Positions 33,941 to 39,641 of a stretch of 39,641 nucleotides of DNA are shown piece after piece; within the stretch, counting starts at the first letter, position 1; each line of letters starts with the position of its first letter. A program made the translations under genes and the position numbers. The DNA is from an uncultured Oscillospiraceae bacterium (GTDB taxonomy: Bacteria; Bacillota; Clostridia; Oscillospirales; JAAYXM01), in assembly GCA_934446465.1 (NCBI GenBank), contig CAKSEF010000010.1, positions 1 through 39,641 on the forward strand, in the 5' to 3' direction. The notes below the pieces were generated by a model. It saw only the letters and a program-made list of their open reading frames with translations, did not search any database and had not been told where the DNA came from.

Positions 33941-33976
33941 AAAAGGCAGTGTGAAAATTTTCACACTGCCTTTTGT
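33941..33976. terminator. Bidirectional terminator between rsmG and asnB
   Basis: A 34-base perfect palindrome (33941-33974) with GC-containing core GGCAGTGTG/CACACTGCC and flanking A/T runs. It serves rsmG rightward and asnB leftward, and ends two bases before the asnB stop. Confidence 0.92.
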
Positions 33977-33977
33977 T

Positions 33978-35558
33978 TTATTTTCCGCTTGCGCCGTAGT
34001 TTGAAAGAACGCGCGCCGACGGGTCGTTTACATTACAGCCTTCCCATGACTTGTTCGGCATCCAGAAATCCGCTATCATTTCCGACTGCCCGGGATAATA
34101 TTTCTCAAAAATTTCGCGGTAGAGGAGCGATTCCTTTGTGAACGGCTGTGCATGGGTGTACTTTTTGCACTTTTCCGAGAACTTATCGTCCGTATAGAGC
34201 GACTCTGCGTATTCCTTCAGATAATCGACCATGGAATGACCCACCGCATCGGAAAACGCCGCCTTTTCGCGGAAGAGTATGTCGTGCGGGAGATAATCCC
34301 CGTCCTCAAACGCGTGCCTTAAGAGATATTTGCCCTTGCCGTATGTGTTGAGCTTCTTTTCGGGGTCAACCGCCATTACATATTTTACAAAATCGAGGTC
34401 TCCGAACGGAACGCGCGCCTCAAGCGAGTTGACGGAGATACAGCGGTCTGCGCGGAGAACATCGTACATGTGAAGCTCTCGAATGCGCTTTTCAGACTCC
34501 TTCTGAAACTCCTCCGCCGACGGCGCGAAGTCGGTGTATTTATAGCCGAAAAGCTCGTCCGAAATCTCGCCCGTAAGCAAAACCCGTATATCCGTGTTCT
34601 CGTGAATCCATTTGCACAGGAGATACATTCCCATGCTTGCGCGGATTGTTGTTATGTCAAATGTGCCGAGAAGATGTATCACGTCCTCAAGCGACGAGAG
34701 AACTTCTTCCTTTGTCATTATTACCTCGGTGTGGTCGCTTCCTATGTAATCCGCAACCTGCTTTGCGTATTTGAGGTCAATGGCGTCCGTCTTCATGCCT
34801 ATCGCAAAGGTGCGTATGGGTTTTTTGCTTTTGCGTGCCGCTACGGCACAGACGAGGGAGGAGTCAAGCCCTCCCGAAAGCAGAAACCCGACCTTTGCAT
34901 CGGCGACAAGACGCTTCTCTATTCCGGCAATGAGCTTTTCGCGGATGTTTCCGCACACCGTCTCCAAATCATCGCGGCAGACGCATGACGGCTTTGCAAT
35001 GTCGTTGTAGCAGACAAACTCTCCGCCCTTATAGTAGTACCCGGGCGGGAACGGCATAATCTTTTTGCACAAACCGACAAGGTTTTTTGCCTCGCTCGCA
35101 AATACGATAACGCCGTTTTCGGCATAGCCGTAATAGAGCGGACGTATGCCTATCGGGTCGCGCGCGGCTATATATTCGCCCGTCGTCCCGTCATAGATTA
35201 TGAGGGCAAATTCCGCGTCAAGCATCGAAAACATCGAAACGCCGTACTCGCGGTACATCGGAAGCAGAATTTCGCAGTCCGAACCGCTCTTGAATGTGTA
35301 TTTCTTTGAAAGCTCCGACTTGAGCTTCTCATAACCGTATATTTCGCCGTTGCAGACAACATAGCTCCCGTCAAGCTCAAACGGCTGCATACCCTCGGGC
35401 GTAAGCCCCATTATCGCAAGCCTGTGGAAGCCGAGAAGCCCGTCTCCCGTATCTATTGTTCTGCTGTCGTCGGGCCCGCGCGAAACTGTCGCATCAAACC
35501 CCTTTTTAAAAACCTCGTACGGAACGCCCGAACCGCAGTAACCGATAATTGAACACAT
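33978..35558 (-). CDS. asnB: Asparagine synthase (glutamine-hydrolysing)
   Basis: Makes asparagine from aspartate, glutamine and ATP. 526 residues. Cys2 after Met is the glutaminase nucleophile; RGPDD near 31, FHRLAIMG near 45 and NGEIYGY near 70 belong to the class II amidotransferase part. The synthetase domain carries the ATP loop LLSGGLDSSL near 230 and LTGEISDELFGYKY near 330. GGGAGG site before the ATG. Second gene of a glnN-asnB operon, which couples glutamine formation to its use. Confidence 0.96.
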   Translation of the reverse strand: MCSIIGYCGSGVPYEVFKKGFDATVSRGPDDSRTIDTGDGLLGFHRLAIMGLTPEGMQPFELDGSYVVCNGEIYGYEKLKSELSKKYTFKSGSDCEILLPMYREYGVSMFSMLDAEFALIIYDGTTGEYIAARDPIGIRPLYYGYAENGVIVFASEAKNLVGLCKKIMPFPPGYYYKGGEFVCYNDIAKPSCVCRDDLETVCGNIREKLIAGIEKRLVADAKVGFLLSGGLDSSLVCAVAARKSKKPIRTFAIGMKTDAIDLKYAKQVADYIGSDHTEVIMTKEEVLSSLEDVIHLLGTFDITTIRASMGMYLLCKWIHENTDIRVLLTGEISDELFGYKYTDFAPSAEEFQKESEKRIRELHMYDVLRADRCISVNSLEARVPFGDLDFVKYVMAVDPEKKLNTYGKGKYLLRHAFEDGDYLPHDILFREKAAFSDAVGHSMVDYLKEYAESLYTDDKFSEKCKKYTHAQPFTKESLLYREIFEKYYPGQSEMIADFWMPNKSWEGCNVNDPSARVLSNYGASGK

Positions 35559-35586
35559 GATTTATCCTCCCAAATTGTCGCAGCAC

Positions 35587-37683
35587 TTATTTTACGCCGA
35601 ACAGGAGCTTGTCGTAGGTCGGGAACGGCCAATACTTTTCGGCTGTAACCGTTTCCGCCTCGTCGCATACCACGCGCAGCTCCGCCATCTTCTGGAGAAT
35701 GACGTCGCGTATCATCTGCGAAGCCTCCGTTACGTCTGTGATTGTCTTGAATTTGATTATTTCCGCGTCGAGCGCGCCTGTTGCCTCGTCTATCTCATCG
35801 GAAAGCGCGGAAAGCTTTGCGAGCAAGTCCTTTTCGTGCCTGCACGAAAGCTCGGGCACGGCAGCCTTCTTCGCGGCGACGGTCTTTGCTATGTCGCCTG
35901 CGTATGTATCAACCGCGGGAAGAATTTCCTTCCGCGCCATGTCAACCATTGTAAGAGCTTCGATGTTTACCGTCTTGCAATAGTTGTCGAGTAAAATCTC
36001 GTAGCGCGATTTAATCTCCGCAACCGAGAAAACCTTGTGCAGCGTGAGCATATCGACGTTTTTCTTTTCGAGTATGGCGGGCATGGCGTCGGGCGTTGTG
36101 CGGAGGTTGAGAAGCCCGCGCTTTTCAACCGCTTCGCGAATCCACGATTCGTCATATCCGTTGCCGTTGAAGATTATGCGCTTGTGGTCGTGAATCGTCT
36201 TTTTAATCATGTCGTGAAGCGCGCTTTCAAAGTCCTCCGCGCCCTCAAGACGGTCGGCGTATATCCGAAGCGATTCCGCAACGGCCGAGTTTAGCATAAT
36301 GTTCGTGCAGGCAATGCTGTTCGCCGAGCCGAGCATACGGAACTCGAATTTGTTTCCCGTGAATGCAAAGGGAGATGTGCGGTTGCGGTCTGTCGTGTCG
36401 CGTGTGAAGCGCGGAAGAACATGAACGCCGAGCTTCATTGTTTTCTTTTCGGCAGAGCTGTAAGGCGCGTCGCTCTCGATAGCGTCAAGCACCGCCGTCA
36501 GCTCATCGCCGAGGAATATCGACACGACCGCGGGGGGCGCCTCGTTTGCGCCGAGACGGTGGTCGTTTCCGGCGGTTGCAACGGCAAGACGGAGTAAATC
36601 CTGATAATCGTCAACCGCCTTAATTACCGCGCAGAGGAAAAGCAGAAACTGCGCGTTCTCATACGGCGTTTCGCCGGGCTTGAGCAGGTTTACGCCCGTG
36701 TCCGTCGCAATCGACCAGTTGTTGTGCTTACCGCTTCCGTTTACGCCGGCAAACGGCTTCTCGTGAAGCAGGCAGACAAGCCCGTGGCGCGATGCCACCT
36801 TCTGCATTATCTCCATTGTAAGCTGGTTGTGGTCGGTCGCAATGTTCGTCGTCGTGTAAATCGGCGCGAGCTCGTGCTGTGCGGGCGCAACCTCGTTGTG
36901 CTCTGTTTTTGCGAGGATTCCGAGCTTCCAAAGTTCCTCGTTTAAATCCTCCATGTATGCCGCGACCCTCGGCTTGATTACTCCGAAGTAGTGGTCGTCC
37001 ATCTCCTGTCCTTTCGGCGGTTTTGCGCCGAAAAGCGTGCGCCCCGTAAACATCAAATCCTTGCGCTGTTCGTACATCTCCTTGTCGACGAGAAAATATT
37101 CCTGTTCGGGGCCGACGAATGTCTTCACGCACTTTGCGTCAGTGTTTCCGAAGAGCTTCAGCACGCGTATCGCCTGACGGTTGAGCGCCTCCATTGAACG
37201 CAGAAGCGGTGTTTTTTTGTCGAGTGCCTCTCCGCCGAATGAACAGAACGCAGTCGGAATGCAGAGCGTTTTTCCCTTGATGAAAGCATATGACGTCGGG
37301 TCCCATGCGGTGTATCCGCGCGCTTCAAATGTCGCACGCAGTCCGCCTGACGGGAAGGACGATGCGTCCGGCTCGCCCTTTATAAGCTCCTTCCCCGAAA
37401 ATTCCATGATGACGCGCCCGTCGGGAGCGGGAGCGATGAAGCTGTCGTGCTTCTCCGCAGTTATTCCCGTGAGCGGCTGGAACCAGTGCGTGAAGTGCGT
37501 CGCGCCGTTCTCGACCGCCCAATCCTTCATAACCGTGGCTACCGCCTCGGCGACATCGCTTCCGAGCTTTGCGCCCTCGTCAATCGTTTTCTTGAGCGAA
37601 CGGTAAATGTCCGAGGAGAGCCTTGCCTTCATTACGCGGTCGTCAAATACGAGGCTTCCGAAATATTCGGGTACTGTTTTCAT
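35587..37683 (-). CDS. glnN: Glutamine synthetase type III
   Basis: Forms glutamine from glutamate, ammonia and ATP. 698 residues, the length of GSIII rather than the 440-470 of GSI. N-terminal MKTVPEYFGSLVFDDRVM is GSIII-specific; HFTHWFQPLTG near 79, GPEQEYFLVD near 190, AKTEHNEVAPAQHELAP near 255, and GSGKHNNWSI near 315 form the active site, and a GSIII C-terminal helical part follows. The ATG at 37683 has AAGGAG nine bases ahead; an upstream in-frame extension crosses the terminator. Its leader has two terminator hairpins, suggesting attenuation, probably by nitrogen status. Confidence 0.97.
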   Translation of the reverse strand: MKTVPEYFGSLVFDDRVMKARLSSDIYRSLKKTIDEGAKLGSDVAEAVATVMKDWAVENGATHFTHWFQPLTGITAEKHDSFIAPAPDGRVIMEFSGKELIKGEPDASSFPSGGLRATFEARGYTAWDPTSYAFIKGKTLCIPTAFCSFGGEALDKKTPLLRSMEALNRQAIRVLKLFGNTDAKCVKTFVGPEQEYFLVDKEMYEQRKDLMFTGRTLFGAKPPKGQEMDDHYFGVIKPRVAAYMEDLNEELWKLGILAKTEHNEVAPAQHELAPIYTTTNIATDHNQLTMEIMQKVASRHGLVCLLHEKPFAGVNGSGKHNNWSIATDTGVNLLKPGETPYENAQFLLFLCAVIKAVDDYQDLLRLAVATAGNDHRLGANEAPPAVVSIFLGDELTAVLDAIESDAPYSSAEKKTMKLGVHVLPRFTRDTTDRNRTSPFAFTGNKFEFRMLGSANSIACTNIMLNSAVAESLRIYADRLEGAEDFESALHDMIKKTIHDHKRIIFNGNGYDESWIREAVEKRGLLNLRTTPDAMPAILEKKNVDMLTLHKVFSVAEIKSRYEILLDNYCKTVNIEALTMVDMARKEILPAVDTYAGDIAKTVAAKKAAVPELSCRHEKDLLAKLSALSDEIDEATGALDAEIIKFKTITDVTEASQMIRDVILQKMAELRVVCDEAETVTAEKYWPFPTYDKLLFGVK

Positions 37684-37701
37684 GATTAACAACTCCTTAC
37701 C

Positions 37702-37757
37702 GAAAAATAAAACGGGACAAGCATCTTCTGAAAAATAAGACGTCATTGCCCCGTTTT
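37702..37757 (-). terminator. Leader terminator 2, just before glnN
   Basis: Twelve-bp stem (37746-37757 with 37709-37720, one G-U) with an inner hairpin in its loop and a U-rich tail (37702-37708). It ends about 19 bases before the glnN start codon, so it must be bypassed for expression. Confidence 0.8.
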
Positions 37758-37777
37758 GTGCATATAATGTAATAAAC

Positions 37778-37814
37778 AAAAAAGACGCCAAGGAGACCGT
37801 ATCTCCAAGACGCC
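37778..37814 (-). terminator. Leader terminator 1 of glnN
   Basis: Minus-strand RNA folds as GGCGUC, UU, GGAGA, loop UACGG, UCUCC, UU, GGCGUC, then U6 (37778-37783). The outer stem uses G-U pairs that exist only on the minus-strand RNA, showing direction. It begins about ten bases after the predicted transcript start. Confidence 0.78.
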
Positions 37815-37832
37815 ATTGCCTTTATGCTGAAT

Positions 37833-37860
37833 ATTATACTCCGTTTTTTTCGTTTGTCAA
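37833..37860 (-). promoter_or_regulatory. glnN promoter
   Basis: Minus-strand perfect TTGACA (37855-37860), 16-bp spacer, perfect TATAAT (37833-37838). Gives a leader of about 140 bases. Confidence 0.85.
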
Positions 37861-38045
37861 CACCTTTTTTGAAAATTTTTCTTTCAGACCTCCGCACGGC
37901 AAAATACATACCCGTTCTGCTCCCGCTCCCGCAGTGAATTTGGCTGAAAATAGTAAGAGTTGTGCATTGTATACAAAAAACTTGCGTCAATCATTAGAGT
38001 GCGTCGGATAAAATTTATCCAAAACGATGAAAAGTGTTGTCTGCC
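37861..38045. other. Intergenic stretch, one palindrome
   Basis: No gene or RNA recognised. The perfect inverted repeat GGATAA-AAT-TTATCC (38006-38020) lies 26 bases before the -35 of the next promoter and could be an operator. Confidence 0.35.
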
Positions 38046-38074
38046 TTGACAATTACAATTTTATGAATTATTAT
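38046..38074 (+). promoter_or_regulatory. Promoter of the collagen-like protein gene
   Basis: TTGACA (38046-38051), 17-bp spacer, TATTAT (38069-38074). The expected transcript start (near 38081) coincides with the left edge of the inverted repeat at 38082. Confidence 0.65.
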
Positions 38075-38081
38075 TGGTTAT

Positions 38082-38247
38082 GCTAAACATAACTTAATAA
38101 TGATTTAGGGTGGGACTGTTTTTTACGGTATAATTGTGCCCAAAATTGCTAACACTATAACTGAATTTGGTAAAAGCGCAGATTCCGTTAAGTAGTGTGA
38201 AGATTTTGGACACATCCACAGTTCTCCCTATTTAAGTTATGTTTAGC
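38082..38247. repeat. 166-bp nested inverted repeat
   Basis: Ends are a perfect 16-bp inverted pair: 38082-38097 and 38232-38247. Three further paired blocks lie inside in matching order: 38107-38119 with 38218-38229, 38136-38146 with 38203-38213 (10 of 11), and 38152-38157 with 38193-38198. No ORF inside. Could be a folded 5' leader, a MITE-like element or an invertible segment. A TATAAT (38129-38134) without a -35 lies within. Confidence 0.8.
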
Positions 38248-38271
38248 GACAATCGGAGTTTGCGTTTTTCG

Positions 38272-38302
38272 GTGCGCCGACTCCGGTTGGCGCACTTTTT
38301 TT
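38272..38302 (+). terminator. Terminator in the leader of the collagen-like gene
   Basis: Stem 38272-38280 with 38287-38295 (one wobble), then seven T (38296-38302), 23 bases before the start codon. Its loop-side ACTCCG (38280-38285) can instead pair with CGGAGT (38254-38259), which would break the stem, as in conditional termination. Confidence 0.78.
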
Positions 38303-38325
38303 ATTCTTAAAAAGGAGGAGAGAAC

Positions 38326-39306
38326 ATGGAAAAAAGGGAGAGACACAGAAAAGGAAAACAGAGACTTGCCGCAATGCTTTTAGGGGTGCTGATGTTATCA
38401 ACGTTTGTGCCGAGCGCGTCTGCGTCGGAATCAATCCGCTTATTCTTTGACAAAAAAGAAATGCAGATTCGCTCGAAGCTAAACGTGATGAACGGAAAAG
38501 TGCTCGTTCCGATGCGCGAAGTGTTTGAACAGCTCGGCGCAAAGGTAGAGTGGGACGGCGAGACAAAGACAATCACGACGACCAAGGACGATACTAAGGC
38601 AAAAATGACGATAGACCAGAATGTCATTTATGTAAACGATATCGCAAAGAAGCTTGATTGCTCGGTTCTCCTGATAGACGGCCAGACGTTCGTACCGCTT
38701 GCGGTAATCAGCGAAGCGCTCGGCTATCAGGTCGACTGGGACGACGCCGAAAAGACAGTTTCAATCGATAACATCAGGACGTGGCAGATTGAAGCCGTAT
38801 CCATTGACTCCAACGACACGCTGATACTCACGCTGTCGAACGGAGAGCAGGTCAACTTAGGGCTCGGAATCAGAAATCTTGAGGTCAGCAAAAATGGTAA
38901 GTTCTTAGTTACCTACACCAACGGCAAACAGAAGGAAATAGGCAACATTAAGGGCGATACGGGTGCCGCCGGCGCGAAAGGTGCCACGGGTGCGCAGGGC
39001 GTAAGAGGAAAACAGGGCGAAGCAGGTCCTCAGGGCCCGGCAGGCAGAGGCATACACCATATGGAATTTAACTCCGCAGGCGAGCTGATTGTGTATTTCA
39101 CCGATGATACGCAGCAGAACCTCGGAAGAGTTCCGACGGGCGGAGGTTCCGAAGAACCCGAGAAGCCCGAGGAGCCGATTGATGAACCCGAAAATCCCAA
39201 TCCTCCCGCAGGAGACGACCCTGCCGAGGGGGAAGAGAAAGCAGAAGAAAACCCGATTGAAGGCGGAGAGACCGAAAACTCCGACGAAGAAACGGTTTTG
39301 TGCTGA
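38326..39306 (+). CDS. Secreted copper-amine-oxidase-N / collagen-like protein
   Basis: 326-residue exported protein of unknown function. Signal peptide to about residue 34 (basic start, hydrophobic LAAMLLGVLML, SASA cleavage). Residues about 38-150 form a copper amine oxidase N-terminal-like domain, a non-catalytic wall-associated module in Clostridia (KVLVPMREVFEQLGAKVEWD and FVPLAVISEALGYQVDWDD). Three similar beta units of about 18 residues follow near 162, 191 and 252; between the last two lies a collagen-like stretch with Gly every third residue (210-242, eleven triplets). The tail is Pro/Glu-rich and ends in Cys. No wall anchor (LPxTG, SLH) is seen. AAGGAGG site. Behind a complex leader. 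Confidence 0.85.
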   Translation: MEKRERHRKGKQRLAAMLLGVLMLSTFVPSASASESIRLFFDKKEMQIRSKLNVMNGKVLVPMREVFEQLGAKVEWDGETKTITTTKDDTKAKMTIDQNVIYVNDIAKKLDCSVLLIDGQTFVPLAVISEALGYQVDWDDAEKTVSIDNIRTWQIEAVSIDSNDTLILTLSNGEQVNLGLGIRNLEVSKNGKFLVTYTNGKQKEIGNIKGDTGAAGAKGATGAQGVRGKQGEAGPQGPAGRGIHHMEFNSAGELIVYFTDDTQQNLGRVPTGGGSEEPEKPEEPIDEPENPNPPAGDDPAEGEEKAEENPIEGGETENSDEETVLC

Positions 39307-39384
39307 CATAAGCGAAAAAATGAATATTTAGCGGCAACCCGATTTGCCACAATTAAAATATTCGAGAATTAGGAGGAATATGCT

Positions 39385-39641
39385 TTGAAGAAACTTTTGG
39401 CACTTGCACTTGCGGCGGTCATGCTCCTTTCCTTTGCTGCCTGCAAGGGCGGAGACATCAAAAAGACCGCAGGCGGAGAAGAAATCCCCGAGGGGAAACA
39501 GATTCCCGACGACGCGGTGCTTAACGTAACAATCGCAAGCCACGCAAGCTGGCCTTATGAAGAAGGCTGGGCTGTATGGAAGTACATAAAGGAAGCAATC
39601 GGCGGAACGGTAAATGTCACTGCCGTACCGTCCTCCGATTT
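39385..39641 (+). CDS. Extracellular solute-binding lipoprotein, 3' end cut by window
   Basis: First 85 residues of a probable ABC-importer binding protein. TTG start at 39385 with AGGAGG eight bases ahead; the nearby ATG at 39380 meets a stop at once. Signal peptide and lipobox: KKLLALALAAVMLLSFAAC with Cys20. The mature start DDAVLNVTIASHASWPYEEG followed by WAVWKYIKEAIGG and VTAVPSSDF resembles family 1 solute-binding proteins of the LipO/YtcQ type used for oligosaccharides. Substrate unknown; 78 bases after the collagen-like gene. Confidence 0.8.
   Translation, partial: MKKLLALALAAVMLLSFAACKGGDIKKTAGGEEIPEGKQIPDDAVLNVTIASHASWPYEEGWAVWKYIKEAIGGTVNVTAVPSSD

Noticed and set aside
38129..38134. 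TATAAT as main promoter of the collagen-like gene
   Set aside because: No -35 at 16-18 bp (TAGGGT-like sequence only); the TTGACA-17-TATTAT at 38046-38074 is better.
38082..38247. IS element remnant
   Set aside because: No transposase fragment and no clear target-site duplication flanks the inverted repeats; kept only as a MITE-like possibility.
38248..38302. c-di-GMP (GEMM) riboswitch before the surface protein
   Set aside because: The conserved aptamer core (for example GACGCAAAGC) is not found on the transcribed strand.

Overview
The window looks like a chromosomal segment of a Clostridia-type Bacillota (Firmicutes). The grounds are strong AGGAGG-type ribosome sites, frequent GTG/TTG starts, sigma-A promoters of the TTGACA/TATAAT type, an hrcA-grpE-dnaK-dnaJ operon behind a perfect CIRCE operator, a type III glutamine synthetase, an S-layer-homology remnant and a putative vitamin B6 ECF S-component. 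Species cannot be named from sequence alone. No tRNA, rRNA, phage, CRISPR or intact transposon genes were seen. Both ends cut genes: an aldose-epimerase family gene at the left, a solute-binding lipoprotein at the right.

Layout. (1) 1-5337, minus strand: a complete agmatine deiminase pathway (ptcA, antiporter, aguA, arcC), followed by an aldose 1-epimerase family gene. (2) 5456-6620: nitroreductase and thiamine pyrophosphokinase. (3) 6683-13134: phosphate regulon pstS-pstC-pstA-pstB-phoU-phoB-phoR, with Pho-box-like repeats in front and a second promoter for phoB-phoR. (4) 13173-18151: SDR / relQ / TfoX-N operon, a divergent MerR-type regulator, PAP2 and DegV genes, and a membrane-anchored XRE regulator with palindromic operators. 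(5) 18200-19548: putative vitamin B6 S-component and pyridoxal kinase. (6) 19836-24688: HrcA/CIRCE chaperone operon. (7) 24687-28052: a GH89 alpha-N-acetylglucosaminidase without signal peptide, then a broken hydrolase/SLH chimera. (8) 28172-33974: a P-type ATPase lookalike whose catalytic motifs are lost, in a tightly overlapping operon with a CYTH protein, mnmG and rsmG. (9) 33978-37860, minus: asnB and glnN behind a leader with two tandem terminators. (10) 38046-39641: a secreted copper-amine-oxidase-N / collagen-like protein behind an elaborate leader, then a solute-binding lipoprotein.

How genes work together. The agu genes convert agmatine to putrescine, CO2, ammonia and ATP with antiport. 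pst/pho imports phosphate and senses its shortage. glnN makes glutamine and asnB uses it for asparagine. The chaperone operon is under HrcA feedback.

Most unusual items: the full-length, well-promoted P-type ATPase homologue that keeps membrane ion-site residues but lacks KTGT, TGE, TGD and the N of GDGxND; the 166-bp nested inverted repeat plus conditional-looking terminator before the collagen-like gene; the duplicated terminator leader of glnN; and the out-of-frame hydrolase/SLH junction at a 16-bp stretch that fits both families.
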